A DNA stretch of 64,000 nucleotides, from positions 62,001-126,000 of the forward strand of contig JAUMZQ010000003.1 of NCBI GenBank assembly GCA_030528055.1. The letters are read 5' to 3'. The stretch is from Streptococcus sp. (lineage in GTDB: Bacteria; Bacillota; Bacilli; Lactobacillales; Streptococcaceae). Shown in pieces: positions 1-9,222 of this stretch. The notes beneath the pieces are model-generated. The model made no database searches. It was not told the origin of the DNA and saw nothing but the letters and a program-made list of their open reading frames with translations. The translations under genes were made by a program, and so were the position numbers. The stretch's first letter is position 1. Each line of letters begins with the position of its first letter.

Positions 1-1021
1 CTAGAAAATCAAATGGTTGAGCCATTGGTTCTCCGTGGAAATTTCCTCCTGAAATGACATGCCCTGTTTTTGTGATGATTGGGTTGTCAGTAACAGAATT
101 AATTTCAATTTCTACTTTTTCCTTCACATAAGCTACTGAATCTTTACTAGCTCCATGAATTTGTGGAATACAACGAAGAGTGTAAGGGTCTTGGACTCGT
201 TCTTGAGTTGCAACGGTCGTATTTTTACTGTTCTCAATGAGATTACGAATATTTCGAGCTGTTGCTAGTTGACCACTTTGTGGGCGAATGGTATGGAGAT
301 CTTCTTCAAATGGACTGGTAATACCATTGTGAACTTCTAATGACAAAGCACCAGCAATATCAGACAATTTCAAGAGTTGAATAGCATCGTAAGTCGCTAA
401 AGCCCCAATAGCGGTCAATACAGTTGTTCCATTTATAAGAGCCAAGCCCTCTTTGGCAGCTAGACTGATTTTTTTAATATTCGCTTTGTCCAAGGCTTCT
501 TGACCAGATAGAAGCTCTCCTTGGTAATAAGCACGGCCTAATCCCAACATTGGTAGGACCATGTGAGCTAAAGGAGCCAAATCTCCAGAAGCACCAAGAG
601 AACCTTTTTCTGGGATATATGGGGTAACTCCTTTATTTAACAATTCTAGCAATTTTTCGATGGTTGATAAACGAATACCAGAATATCCCTTTACCAAGGA
701 ATTGATACGAATTAACATAATTGCTCGTACATTATCTTCTGGAAGAGGATCTCCAAAACCGGAAGAATGAGTACGAATGAGGTTTTCTTGTAGTTGTTGG
801 GTATCTTCGGGAGAAATACTAACATTACAAAGGGAACCAAATCCAGTGGTTACTCCATAAACCACTCTTTTTTCACGAACAATATCATCTACAATTTTCC
901 TAGAAGCTTTTACAGCTTCTTTGGCTGCATCAACAATCTGACAGGTAGCTCCTTTTCTAGCAACTGCAATGACATCTTCTAAGGTTAAATGTTCTCCATC
1001 TAATTGAATAATTTTTGACAT
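1..1021 (-). CDS. hutH: Histidine ammonia-lyase HutH, C-terminus beyond window edge
   Basis: First step of histidine breakdown: removes ammonia from L-histidine to give urocanate, in the cytoplasm. The first 340 residues are present (the family is about 510). The Ala-Ser-Gly triplet that cyclises into the MIO electrophile is at residues 144-146 within GSLGASGDLAPL, and the early GVTTGFG motif is at about 56-62. The start ATG at 1021 follows an AGGAGAAAG ribosome site. It is the most promoter-distal hut gene seen here, 31 bp after the permease; more genes may follow outside the window. Family assignment is firm; nothing can be said about the missing third. Confidence 0.97.
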   Translation of the reverse strand, partial: MSKIIQLDGEHLTLEDVIAVARKGATCQIVDAAKEAVKASRKIVDDIVREKRVVYGVTTGFGSLCNVSISPEDTQQLQENLIRTHSSGFGDPLPEDNVRAIMLIRINSLVKGYSGIRLSTIEKLLELLNKGVTPYIPEKGSLGASGDLAPLAHMVLPMLGLGRAYYQGELLSGQEALDKANIKKISLAAKEGLALINGTTVLTAIGALATYDAIQLLKLSDIAGALSLEVHNGITSPFEEDLHTIRPQSGQLATARNIRNLIENSKNTTVATQERVQDPYTLRCIPQIHGASKDSVAYVKEKVEIEINSVTDNPIITKTGHVISGGNFHGEPMAQPFDFL

Positions 1022-1052
1022 ATAACTTTCTCCTCTAAACTACTTGAATTTT

Positions 1053-2372
1053 CTAAATTACTTTTTTGTTCTTACCGTGTAAAAAGTAATAGAGTAGACT
1101 TGCAACTCCTGCACCAACAATACCATAAAAGACGTTCCATGGATTGTCTAAAACAATCATAACAAGGCTAACAGCAACGGCTAGTACAGGAATAACAGGA
1201 CCAAATGGCACACGGAAAGCCACCTTTTTATCTGGATATTTCTTTCTTAGTTTCAAAACGGCTAAGGCCGTTGGGATGTATTGGAAGAACCGGAAAACAA
1301 CACTCATTGTTGCTAATGTTTCAAATGAACCAGTTAACAGTAACAATATAGCAATAGCGCTTGAGATGAGAATAGCTGTAACAGGAGCGTTTTTATCATT
1401 CACTTCTCCCAATTTTTTAGGTAGTAATCCTTCATTAGCAATAGCTGCTCCAAAGCGCGGAACCATGATAGATTCACCAATATTTAGACCAGCAATGGAT
1501 ATTAGGGCACCATATGAAACAATCGGAGCACCGATAGGACCAATCATTTCGACGAAAGCATCTTGCACAGGGGCACCTGTCTGCATAATCCGACCACCCA
1601 GCATAGCGATAGTCCCTGCTATAATTAGCATGTATAAAATAGAGACAATGCTGATAGAACCTAAGATAGCTCTAGGTACATTTTTTTCAGGATTTCGCAT
1701 TTCACCAGCAACGATAGACATCGTTTCAAAACCAATAAATCCATAGAAAATATAAACAGCAGTATTAGCAATAGCTTTTACAATATTTGTATCAGATTCT
1801 AGTTGCAGAAATGGTGTGAAATTTCCCTTGTCCATTCCTCCTTTGATGAAGAAAATAGCAAAAGCGGAAAACGCTACAATCGGTATCAATTTCGCAACGG
1901 TGGCAGTTAGGGTGAATGTTTTTGAGGTTTTTAAACCGGCAATGTTCATTAAACTTAAGAGAATGACTAAGCTAATGCTAATCAATAAGTTAAATCCTTT
2001 GAAGGCAGGGAATGTAATGATAAAAATTTTAGCAAAACCAGCCAACATGGCTGCCCAAGCTATAATTGTAACCGCCCATCCTAAAATACCAACATCAAAG
2101 CCTATGAAATCACCAAAGGCTTCTTTGGAATATTGAAGGGCTCCTCCGTTTTTATTAAAATATCCAGCAGTTTCCGCAAGGCAAACAGATAACAGGATAA
2201 CAAGACAAGCTGTTCCAAACATAACTGCTAAGGAAGCTGGTCCCAATCCTTTATAAATCTCTTGGGGTAAGAGAAAAATTCCAGAACCTATAACAGCATT
2301 AATACCGTACAAGGTTGCGCCACCCAAACTAAATTTGGCTTTTTCTTGTTCATTCATTTTAGTTGTTTTCAT
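1053..2372 (-). CDS. APC-family amino-acid permease in the hut operon (probable histidine/urocanate importer)
   Basis: 439-residue integral membrane protein with about 12 hydrophobic segments and the APC-superfamily opening GINAVIGSGIFLLP at about residues 23-36, plus YGFIGFETMS near 210-219. APC permeases import amino acids with a proton or exchange them. It sits between fchA and hutH, so histidine (or an intermediate) is the likely substrate; that is inferred from position, not from a substrate motif. The start at 2372 has AAGGAG ten bases upstream. A 236-bp gap with a strong hairpin separates it from fchA, so its level may be set separately from the upstream genes. Confidence 0.88.
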   Translation of the reverse strand: MKTTKMNEQEKAKFSLGGATLYGINAVIGSGIFLLPQEIYKGLGPASLAVMFGTACLVILLSVCLAETAGYFNKNGGALQYSKEAFGDFIGFDVGILGWAVTIIAWAAMLAGFAKIFIITFPAFKGFNLLISISLVILLSLMNIAGLKTSKTFTLTATVAKLIPIVAFSAFAIFFIKGGMDKGNFTPFLQLESDTNIVKAIANTAVYIFYGFIGFETMSIVAGEMRNPEKNVPRAILGSISIVSILYMLIIAGTIAMLGGRIMQTGAPVQDAFVEMIGPIGAPIVSYGALISIAGLNIGESIMVPRFGAAIANEGLLPKKLGEVNDKNAPVTAILISSAIAILLLLTGSFETLATMSVVFRFFQYIPTALAVLKLRKKYPDKKVAFRVPFGPVIPVLAVAVSLVMIVLDNPWNVFYGIVGAGVASLLYYFLHGKNKKVI

Positions 2373-2497
2373 AATAGTGATACTCCTTTAATTAGTTTCA
2401 CTTCTGATGCGAACCAACTAAAATAGCGGACAAGAAGCAATCTTAGTTGGTCTTGTAAACAAACGAATTCTTTTCTTTGTGGGTGCTTGTGTATTAG

Positions 2498-2533
2498 CGA
2501 TGATGGTTTTTTTACTAGTAAAATCCATCATCG
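2498..2533 (-). other. Strong intercistronic hairpin between fchA and the permease gene
   Basis: CGATGATGG (2498-2506) pairs exactly with CCATCATCG (2525-2533), and the interior TTTTAC/GTAAAA pairs again. Neither strand has a T-run after the stem, so it is not a classical intrinsic terminator. A role in mRNA stability or processing, giving separate control of permease and hutH, is inference. Confidence 0.5.
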
Positions 2534-2608
2534 TATTAATTATAATTTGTTTTAAATAGCAAGTTTTATGAATAATATTGCGACTCTGATAGAGCGTCTG
2601 ATCGTTTT

Positions 2609-3241
2609 TTAGGATGAGACAATAGTTATGATTTCCTGATAAATGTCGTCTGCTAAACGGTTTCCGTAGTCTAATAAATTTTGCCCTGCATTTCTGTAAT
2701 CAGAAACAAAAGTTTGATCCTTGATACCAGATAAGTTAATCAAAACATTTAACCAAGCTCCTTGAAGTCCAGCTTTTAAGTTAAGAGCGGCAACCCCCAA
2801 ATCGCTAGCTGCATTGATGTTGGAACGTCCAACAGCTTTTTGAGTAATCTTAAGTGCGGAAACAATTTCTTCCATCATGGAAAATGGAGATTTTGTTGCT
2901 TCCTTTAAAGCTGCTTGCATAGCTTGGCGTCTTTTTTCTTTTTCTTCTTCCGTTTCTTTTGGCATATCAAAGACGGCAGAAACGAGGTTAAAAGCTTCAG
3001 TATCTTTGTCAATAGCTACAAGTAAGGTTTCTTGCAAGCGAGAGCTATCCTTATGTATTTGACTAATTTCTTCCTGCACATCTGCGTATTTCTTTTTGCC
3101 AAGAGTTAATTCGCAAACCATTTTTGTTAGAGAAATTCCATTAGCGGCAGATAGTGCAGCTGCAGAGCCACCACCGGGAGCTGGGGTGTCTGAACCTAGT
3201 ACACGAGCGAATTCTGTTAGAGATAAATCAACTAAACTCAT
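2609..3241 (-). CDS. fchA: Cyclodeaminase/cyclohydrolase family protein (FchA-like)
   Basis: 210-residue, mostly helical protein matching the cyclodeaminase half of the eukaryotic bifunctional FTCD enzyme, with the glycine-rich TPAPGGGSAAALSAANG stretch at about residues 20-36 that binds folate. In this context it should convert 5-formimino-tetrahydrofolate, made by the neighbouring transferase, to 5,10-methenyl-tetrahydrofolate and ammonia. The gene lies 15 bp after ftcD and has an AGGAGG site. The streptococcal arrangement keeps as two genes what mammals fuse into one protein. A methenyl-THF cyclohydrolase activity is the alternative within the same family. Confidence 0.9.
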   Translation of the reverse strand: MSLVDLSLTEFARVLGSDTPAPGGGSAAALSAANGISLTKMVCELTLGKKKYADVQEEISQIHKDSSRLQETLLVAIDKDTEAFNLVSAVFDMPKETEEEKEKRRQAMQAALKEATKSPFSMMEEIVSALKITQKAVGRSNINAASDLGVAALNLKAGLQGAWLNVLINLSGIKDQTFVSDYRNAGQNLLDYGNRLADDIYQEIITIVSS

Positions 3242-3256
3242 TGTAACGAAATCCTC

Positions 3257-4156
3257 CTAACCTAGTAAATGATTTTCTAAAACTTGCTTATCATAGTCAA
3301 AATCTTCAATTTGAAGATAGTATTCAGCAGCATCAATCAACGCTTTAGCTGGTGCTAATCCGACAACTTCTGATCCCAAAATTCCAACACCGTAACGTTG
3401 GGCTTCAAAACGAATTGTTTCAAATACACGGTAAAGTGGGAATTTAGGAAGGTTGACCATGTTGATAGATACTTGAGCAATGTTTCTACCTTCTAGCATT
3501 ACTCCAATAGCCTTACAATATTTGTATCCACCGCTTGAACCACGAATAATTTTGGCAATTTTATTAGCGATTTCAAGATTGTCGGTATCTAAGTTAACAT
3601 TGTAAGCAACTAACGGCATACGTGCTCCAATAGCTGTGATACCAGCAGTCGGATGGATTTTCCTTTCACCGTAATCAGGAGCCCAATCTTCTTCTAATAA
3701 TTTTTCAGGCATTCCTTCAAATTGACCTTTTCTTACTTTAGCTAGGTTCTTCCGCTCTGGACGACTGGCAGAATCTTCGTAAAGAAAACTAGGAATTTTC
3801 AGTTCATTGTAAATACGTTCTGCAACTTTTTTTGAAATTTCAACACATTCTTCAATCGTGATGTCTTTGATTGGAACAAAGGGTAAAACATCTGTTGCTC
3901 CCATTCGTGGATGTTCTCCATGATGTTTTGTCATATCAATGTTTTCAGATGCATATTTCACCAGTTGAAAAGAAACTTCTTGAATACTGTTTTCGTCACC
4001 AACCAGAGTAAAGACACTTCGGTTGTGACTTGTATCAGATGAATGATCTAACAGAGTAACACCAGGAACACTTTTGGCTACAGCGACCAAACCGTCAATT
4101 ACTTCTTGATTACGACCTTCCGAAAAATTCGGGATACTTTCAACAATTTTTACCAT
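3257..4156 (-). CDS. ftcD: Glutamate formimidoyltransferase
   Basis: Moves the formimino group of N-formimino-L-glutamate onto tetrahydrofolate, releasing glutamate. With the start used here His82 in the motif EHPRMGA falls exactly where the catalytic His82 of mammalian FTCD lies. The length is 299 residues, the size of the isolated transferase domain. A longer reading from 4168 (MEEIM...) is possible, but the GGAGG ribosome site overlaps that stretch and is correctly spaced for the ATG at 4156, so I chose 4156. Its presence means histidine carbon is passed to folate rather than released as formamide. Confidence 0.96.
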   Translation of the reverse strand: MVKIVESIPNFSEGRNQEVIDGLVAVAKSVPGVTLLDHSSDTSHNRSVFTLVGDENSIQEVSFQLVKYASENIDMTKHHGEHPRMGATDVLPFVPIKDITIEECVEISKKVAERIYNELKIPSFLYEDSASRPERKNLAKVRKGQFEGMPEKLLEEDWAPDYGERKIHPTAGITAIGARMPLVAYNVNLDTDNLEIANKIAKIIRGSSGGYKYCKAIGVMLEGRNIAQVSINMVNLPKFPLYRVFETIRFEAQRYGVGILGSEVVGLAPAKALIDAAEYYLQIEDFDYDKQVLENHLLG

Positions 4157-4230
4157 AATTTCCTCCATAGTTTTTGTTAGTTTAAAAATGAACTGAGTTA
4201 AGTGATTTCTTGATACAGTGCAAATAATCC

Positions 4231-6261
4231 TTATTTGAATAATTCTTCAACAGCTTCCTTGATTAAAGATTCGTCCGTCAAATAAGGGATAGTGATATGG
4301 TCGGTATCTTGATGAAGACGATTGTATTCAATGGCAGTTTCAATGGCATTTTCATTGCGTGCCCAGTTTCTACGAGCGACACCACCCATGATGTCCCAAG
4401 AAATAGCAGATTTTATAATTTCATCAATTCGTTGACTACCATCCAAAACAAGACCAAATCCACCATTTATCGCTTTACCGATACCAGTTCCTCCACCATT
4501 ATGAAGACCAACTAAACTCATACCACGAGCAGCATTTCCAGCATAACATTGGACTGCCATGTCACAAGTAACATTTGAACCATCTTTTATATTAGACGTT
4601 TCACGGAAAGGAGAGTCGGTACCTGAAACATCGTGGTGGTCACGACCAATCATAACTGGACCAATTTTTCCTTCACGAACCAATTCGTTGAATTTCAAGG
4701 CAATGTTTACACGGCCAATACAATCTTGATAAAGAATACGTGCTTGCGTTCCGACCACCAGTTGATTCTTTTCAGCATCTCGAATCCAATTATAATTATC
4801 GCGGTCTTGATAACGGCGGTTTGGATCGATAGCTTCCATGGCAGCGTGGTCGGTGGTGACTAAATCTTCATGTTTTCCACTTAAGCAAACCCAACGGAAA
4901 GGACCATATCCATAATCAAAGAGCATAGGCCCCATGATATCTTCCACATAAGAAGGCCAAATGAAGCCATCTTTGTCATCAACACCATTTTTTGAAATGT
5001 CTTTGACGCCAGAATCATAAATAGCCTTCATAAATGAATTACCATAGTCAAAGAAATAAGTTCCCTTGGCTGCTAGGGTTTCAATAGCTTTAAAGTGGCG
5101 AGATAGAGTTTGGTCAACAAGGCGAGTGAAGGTTTCTTTATCTTCTGCAAGAAGACGAGTCCGTTCTTCAAAGCTAATACCTACAGGACAGTAACCTCCG
5201 TCGTAGACATTGTGACAAGAAGTTTGGTCTGAGAGCAAGTCAACAGGTATGTTGTTTTCATTGACATATTCTAGTAAGTCAACAATATTACCATGATAAG
5301 CAATGGAAGTAGATTCTTTGGCTTCTAAAGCTTTTTGTGCTAATTGAAGAGCTTCTTCAGGACTTTCGGCAATTTGTTGAATCCATCCTTGAGAGTGACG
5401 TGTTTCAATCCTTGATTGATCCACTTCTGCTATGATAGCAACTGCTTTGGCAATTTCAGCTGCTTTACCTTGTGCACCACTCATACCACCTAAACCAGAT
5501 GAAATGAATAATTTTCCGGTTAAATCACCATCATCAGGAACATTCAATCTCAAACGTCCAGCATTTAGCAACGTATTAAATGTTCCATGAACAATTCCTT
5601 GTGGACCAATATACATCCAGCCACCTGCAGTCATTTGACCATAATTTGTAACCCCCATTTCTTCGGCGATTTCCCAATCTTCCATATTATCATACTCACC
5701 AATCAATAGACCGTTAGTAATGATAACGCGAGGGGCTTCTGGTTTAGATTTGAAAAGTCCTAGTGGGTGACCGGATTCAACGACTAGCGTTTGCTCATCT
5801 GTCATTACTTCCAAGTACTTCTTGATTAAGCAGTATTGCATCCAGTTTGCACAGACCGATCCTGTTTCGCCATAAGTAACCAATTCATAAGGATAAAGAG
5901 CAATTTCAAAGCTGAGGTTGTTATCAATCATGACTTGCATGGCTTTTGTTGCAGTACAAGTTCCCTTATACTCTTCAATTGGTTTTCCATAAATCCGTTC
6001 TTTTGGTCTCCAACGGTATCCATAGATCCGTCCTCGAGTTTTTAATTCTTCCAAAAATTCTGGAATGACTTCCTGATGAAATTTTTTGGGAATGTATCGT
6101 AGAGCATTTTTAAGGGCAATCTCAGTTTGGGATTTTGTTAATCGAAAACCTCTATCTGGGGCTCTGCGAATACCTTCTTGGAAGACAGTCTTTTCAGGCA
6201 ATACATCGTCTAATTTGACTGTCATAGCGTTTGCGATTTCACTTTCACTGTAAAATGACAT
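4231..6261 (-). CDS. hutU: Urocanate hydratase, long form
   Basis: Converts urocanate to imidazolonepropionate using tightly bound NAD+ as electrophile. The glycine-rich GGLGGMSGAQGKA stretch (about residues 258-270) fits the NAD-binding region. At 676 residues it belongs to the long class also seen in animals, not the roughly 555-residue Pseudomonas/Bacillus class. The start at 6261 is preferred over 6279 because GAGGAGG lies just upstream of MSFYSES and would otherwise be inside the coding region. It is the first leftward hut gene, facing hutI. Confidence 0.97.
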   Translation of the reverse strand: MSFYSESEIANAMTVKLDDVLPEKTVFQEGIRRAPDRGFRLTKSQTEIALKNALRYIPKKFHQEVIPEFLEELKTRGRIYGYRWRPKERIYGKPIEEYKGTCTATKAMQVMIDNNLSFEIALYPYELVTYGETGSVCANWMQYCLIKKYLEVMTDEQTLVVESGHPLGLFKSKPEAPRVIITNGLLIGEYDNMEDWEIAEEMGVTNYGQMTAGGWMYIGPQGIVHGTFNTLLNAGRLRLNVPDDGDLTGKLFISSGLGGMSGAQGKAAEIAKAVAIIAEVDQSRIETRHSQGWIQQIAESPEEALQLAQKALEAKESTSIAYHGNIVDLLEYVNENNIPVDLLSDQTSCHNVYDGGYCPVGISFEERTRLLAEDKETFTRLVDQTLSRHFKAIETLAAKGTYFFDYGNSFMKAIYDSGVKDISKNGVDDKDGFIWPSYVEDIMGPMLFDYGYGPFRWVCLSGKHEDLVTTDHAAMEAIDPNRRYQDRDNYNWIRDAEKNQLVVGTQARILYQDCIGRVNIALKFNELVREGKIGPVMIGRDHHDVSGTDSPFRETSNIKDGSNVTCDMAVQCYAGNAARGMSLVGLHNGGGTGIGKAINGGFGLVLDGSQRIDEIIKSAISWDIMGGVARRNWARNENAIETAIEYNRLHQDTDHITIPYLTDESLIKEAVEELFK

Positions 6262-6464
6262 GGGAAATCCTCCTCTCAAAATAATAGTACTATATTATGA
6301 TTATAATTATATAAGGATTTCGTCAAGAAACAGTCAAGGATGAAGAAAATATAAATCAGAAAAAGACAAAAGAGGTGTTTTTGACTATAATTAGATGTTT
6401 TTTAGTTAAGGTAATGGTGTCAATATTAAGAGAATATATTCATTATCATAGGAGGAGTAAGAAA
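6262..6464. promoter_or_regulatory. Divergent hutU/hutI control region
   Basis: 203 bp separate the two divergent hut transcription units. On the minus strand there are several TATAAT-like hexamers in the very A/T-rich stretch around 6283-6315. On the plus strand a TTGACT (6381-6386) lies upstream of hutI. I cannot pick out unique -35/-10 pairs, a HutP-type RNA element or a convincing operator. The hutI ribosome site AGGAGGAG is at 6450-6457. Confidence 0.4.
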
Positions 6465-7733
6465 ATGATTGCAGATTTGTTATTAACCCATTTTAATCAA
6501 GTTTTTTGCCCTAATGATTTGGGTCATCCATTAGTGGGTTCCCAGATGAAAGAAGCAACAATCTTAGAAGATGCTTTTATCGCTGTTAAAGATGGTCAAA
6601 TTTTAGCTATTGGAGTTGGTGAGCCAGACCCTAGTATGATTGGTCCAAACACAGTGGTTCGTTCTTACTCAGGGAAAATAGCTACACCGGGTCTAATTGA
6701 CTGCCACACTCATCTGGTATACGGTGGAAGCCGAGAACATGAGTTTGCTAAAAAATTAGCAGGCGTGTCTTATTTGGATATTCTGGCACAAGGAGGAGGA
6801 ATTCTCAGCACTGTGCAAGCCACTCGTGAAGCTTCTTTTGATAACTTGTATAATAAATCCAAAAAATTATTGGACTACATGCTTCTTCACGGCGTGACAA
6901 CAGTTGAAGCCAAGAGTGGATACGGTCTCAATTGGGAAACTGAAAAACGTCAGTTGGAAGTTGTTGCGTCTTTAAATAAAGACCATGAAATTGATTTAGT
7001 ACCTACGTTTATGGCAGCACATGCAGTACCACCAGAATATAAAGGAAGATCACAAGAGTATTTAGATGTTATTGTAAACGATATGTTGTCGCGAGTGAAA
7101 GAGGAAAATTTAGCTGAATTTTGTGATATTTTCTGTGAAAAAGGAGTGTTCACGGCTGAGGAATCTCATTATCTTTTATCTAAGGCCAAAGAACTTGGTT
7201 TTAAATTGCGAATCCATGCAGATGAAATTGAATCCATTGGGGGAGTTGAAGTAGCGGCAGAAATCGGAGCTACCAGTGCAGAGCATCTAATGGTAGCAAC
7301 TGATGAGGGAATTCAAAAAATGGCAGCAGCAAAAGTCATTGGAAATCTCTTACCTGCAACGACATTCAGCTTGATGGAAGATACTTATGCTCCTGCACGA
7401 AAGATGATTGAATCAGGAATGGCAATTACCCTTGCGACGGATAGCAATCCAGGTTCTTGTCCGACAGCAAATCTACAATTTGTTATGCAACTAGGCTGTT
7501 TTATGATGCGTTTGACACCGATTGAAGTGTTAAATGCTGTGACCATCAATGCTGCTTATTCAGCTAATCGACAAGAAAAAGTAGGTAGTTTTGATGTCGG
7601 AAAACAAGCAGATATTACCATTTTAGACGCAGCAAATATTGATTTCCCATTTTATTTCTTCGCAACTAACTTAACCCATCAAGTCTATAAAGCAGGAAAA
7701 TTAGTTGTAGATCAAGGACGGATTTGTTCCTAA
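6465..7733 (+). CDS. hutI: Imidazolonepropionase
   Basis: Amidohydrolase that opens the imidazolone ring to N-formimino-L-glutamate, third step of histidine degradation. Metal and substrate motifs are visible: [12 protein letters not shown] near residues 80-91, HAVPPEY near 186, RIHADEIES near 250 and [11 protein letters not shown] near 325. The length is 422 residues with the ATG at 6465, the one preceded by AGGAGGAG; a reading from 6375 adds 30 residues unlike the family. It is transcribed away from the other hut genes and ends before a good terminator. Confidence 0.97.
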   Translation: MIADLLLTHFNQVFCPNDLGHPLVGSQMKEATILEDAFIAVKDGQILAIGVGEPDPSMIGPNTVVRSYSGKIATPGLIDCHTHLVYGGSREHEFAKKLAGVSYLDILAQGGGILSTVQATREASFDNLYNKSKKLLDYMLLHGVTTVEAKSGYGLNWETEKRQLEVVASLNKDHEIDLVPTFMAAHAVPPEYKGRSQEYLDVIVNDMLSRVKEENLAEFCDIFCEKGVFTAEESHYLLSKAKELGFKLRIHADEIESIGGVEVAAEIGATSAEHLMVATDEGIQKMAAAKVIGNLLPATTFSLMEDTYAPARKMIESGMAITLATDSNPGSCPTANLQFVMQLGCFMMRLTPIEVLNAVTINAAYSANRQEKVGSFDVGKQADITILDAANIDFPFYFFATNLTHQVYKAGKLVVDQGRICS

Positions 7734-7764
7734 AAATTTTTCATATTAAAAATTTAGAGATAAA

Positions 7765-7800
7765 AAAGAGACTGAGAATTTTCAGTCTCTTTATTTTATT
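7765..7800 (+). terminator. Intrinsic terminator of hutI
   Basis: AAAGAGACTGA (7765-7775) pairs exactly with TCAGTCTCTTT (7782-7792) across a 6-base loop, followed by an A/T-rich tail. It separates the hut region from rpsF. Confidence 0.85.
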
Positions 7801-7903
7801 GAAATCAAGTTTTTGTCATTCTATTCTAATATTCTTTGATTCATTAAAAACTAATTGATCAAGTGTAAGAATCAATAAGGAGCTTAGCTTTCAAAACTTT
7901 TTC

Positions 7904-7932
7904 TTGCTATTTTAATGAAAATCTAGTATAAT
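7904..7932 (+). promoter_or_regulatory. Promoter of rpsF-ssb-rpsR
   Basis: TTGCTA (7904-7909) and TATAAT (7927-7932) with a 17-base spacer, upstream of a roughly 65-base leader. Confidence 0.75.
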
Positions 7933-7940
7933 GGTTATTC

Positions 7941-7979
7941 GTGAGAAAACCTCACTTACCCCTTGTATCATCTAGGGGT
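7941..7979 (+). promoter_or_regulatory. rpsF 5' leader with two hairpins (possible S6:S18 autoregulatory element)
   Basis: GTGAG/CTCAC (7941-7945 with 7951-7955) forms a short hairpin, and ACCCCT/AGGGGT (7958-7963 with 7974-7979) a second. Ribosomal S6:S18 complexes bind a structured rpsF leader in many bacteria, so feedback is plausible. I cannot confirm the conserved bulge of that motif by eye. Confidence 0.4.
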
Positions 7980-8005
7980 CATTAGACCAAAAGGAGGAAA
8001 AATCA

Positions 8006-8296
8006 ATGGCTAAATACGAAATTCTTTATATTATTCGTCCAAACATTGAGGAAGAAGCTAAAAACGATGTGGTAACACGTTTTGATGCAATCTTAACTGA
8101 TAATGGAGCTACAATTCTTGAATCAAAAGATTGGGAAAAACGTCGTCTTGCATACGAAATCCAAGATTTCCGTGAAGGACTTTATCATATTGTAACAGTC
8201 GAAGCAAATGATGATGTTGCTCTTAAAGAGTTTGATCGTCTTTCAAAAATTAATGCTGACATTCTTCGTCACATGATTGTAAAATTAGACGCTTAA
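8006..8296 (+). CDS. rpsF: 30S ribosomal protein S6
   Basis: 96-residue S6, a small-subunit protein that pairs with S18 on the 16S rRNA platform. The full length matches the family, opening [13 protein letters not shown] and containing the conserved [13 protein letters not shown] near residues 51-63. Its AAGGAGG site is well placed. It heads the three-gene unit rpsF-ssb-rpsR, an order conserved across Firmicutes that ties single-strand DNA-binding protein supply to ribosome synthesis. Confidence 0.99.
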   Translation: MAKYEILYIIRPNIEEEAKNDVVTRFDAILTDNGATILESKDWEKRRLAYEIQDFREGLYHIVTVEANDDVALKEFDRLSKINADILRHMIVKLDA

Positions 8297-8307
8297 GAAG
8301 GTAGAAT

Positions 8308-8799
8308 ATGATAAATAACGTTGTACTTGTAGGTCGCATGACCCGAGATGCCGAACTTCGCTATACACCACAAAATCAAGCAGTAGCTACTTTTACTTTG
8401 GCTGTTAATCGTAACTTTAAAAACCAAAGTGGGGAACGTGAAGCTGATTTTATCAATGTTGTTATTTGGCGTCAACAGGCAGAAAATCTTGCAAATTGGG
8501 CAAAAAAAGGTGCTCTAATCGGAATTACAGGTCGTATTCAAACGCGTAATTACGAAAATCAGCAAGGTCAACGTGTCTACGTTACAGAAGTTGTGGCAGA
8601 CAGTTTCCAGTTGCTAGAGAGCCGTACTAGCCGTGAAGGACAGTTTGGTAATTACACACCAAATAACTTTGGGGCAAGTGGAGCATCTAATCCTGGGAAC
8701 GCAGTTGGTTCAAACCAAGCGCCAGATTTTTCTCGGGATGAAAATCCCTTCGGGAATTCAAATCCAATGGATATTTCTGATGACGATCTACCATTCTAA
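8308..8799 (+). CDS. ssb: Single-stranded DNA-binding protein
   Basis: 163-residue SSB: an N-terminal OB fold (about 1-105, opening [20 protein letters not shown]), a flexible Gly/Asn/Ser-rich linker, and the acidic tip DDDLPF that docks replication and repair enzymes. It binds exposed single-stranded DNA in replication, recombination and repair. Located 11 bp after rpsF and cotranscribed with it. The intact tail marks this as the housekeeping copy rather than a competence- or phage-type SSB. Confidence 0.98.
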   Translation: MINNVVLVGRMTRDAELRYTPQNQAVATFTLAVNRNFKNQSGEREADFINVVIWRQQAENLANWAKKGALIGITGRIQTRNYENQQGQRVYVTEVVADSFQLLESRTSREGQFGNYTPNNFGASGASNPGNAVGSNQAPDFSRDENPFGNSNPMDISDDDLPF

Positions 8800-8863
8800 T
8801 AGACAAATTAATGTTTTAGTGTAGGTATGACTAACTACACAATATAATATAAAGGAGAATACT

Positions 8864-9103
8864 ATGGCTCAACAACGTCGTGGCGGATTTAAACGCCGTA
8901 AAAAAGTTGATTACATCGCAGCTAATAAAATTGAATACGTTGATTACAAAGATACAGAACTTCTTAGCCGTTTCATTTCAGAACGTGGGAAAATCCTTCC
9001 TCGTCGTGTTACTGGAACTTCAGCTAAAAACCAACGTAAAGTAACAACAGCTATCAAACGTGCGCGTGTAATGGCTTTGATGCCTTTCGTAACGGAAGAT
9101 TAA
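8864..9103 (+). CDS. rpsR: 30S ribosomal protein S18
   Basis: 79-residue basic S18, which assembles with S6. The conserved core runs from about residue 19 ([32 protein letters not shown]). An AAAGGAG site precedes it, and it is the last gene of the unit, followed directly by a terminator. No zinc-ligand cysteines are present, so it is the zinc-independent form. Confidence 0.98.
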   Translation: MAQQRRGGFKRRKKVDYIAANKIEYVDYKDTELLSRFISERGKILPRRVTGTSAKNQRKVTTAIKRARVMALMPFVTED

Positions 9104-9114
9104 AAAGATATGTT

Positions 9115-9152
9115 AAAAAGACAAACTCGGATAGTGAGTTTGTCTTTTTTTA
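9115..9152 (+). terminator. Intrinsic terminator of rpsF-ssb-rpsR
   Basis: A stem built on AAAAAGACAAACTC / GAGTTTGTCTTTTTT with a 7-base loop, ending in a long T-run. Confidence 0.9.
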
Positions 9153-9160
9153 TTTTTTCA

Positions 9161-9196
9161 AAAAATAAACAGCCAATAGGTGTTATTTTATTGGCT
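9161..9196 (-). terminator. Intrinsic terminator of the yhgE gene
   Basis: AGCCAATA (9171-9178) pairs with TATTGGCT (9189-9196). On the minus strand the stem is followed by GTTTATTTTT, so it ends the leftward gene and together with the previous stem insulates the convergent units. Confidence 0.7.
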
Positions 9197-9222
9197 ATTT
9201 ATAGTTTTATTTGGGTGACTGA

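Noticed and set aside
1144..2136. Long open frames antisense to the amino-acid permease
   Set aside because: Codon-bias shadows of the permease gene, with low-complexity translations and no ribosome sites.
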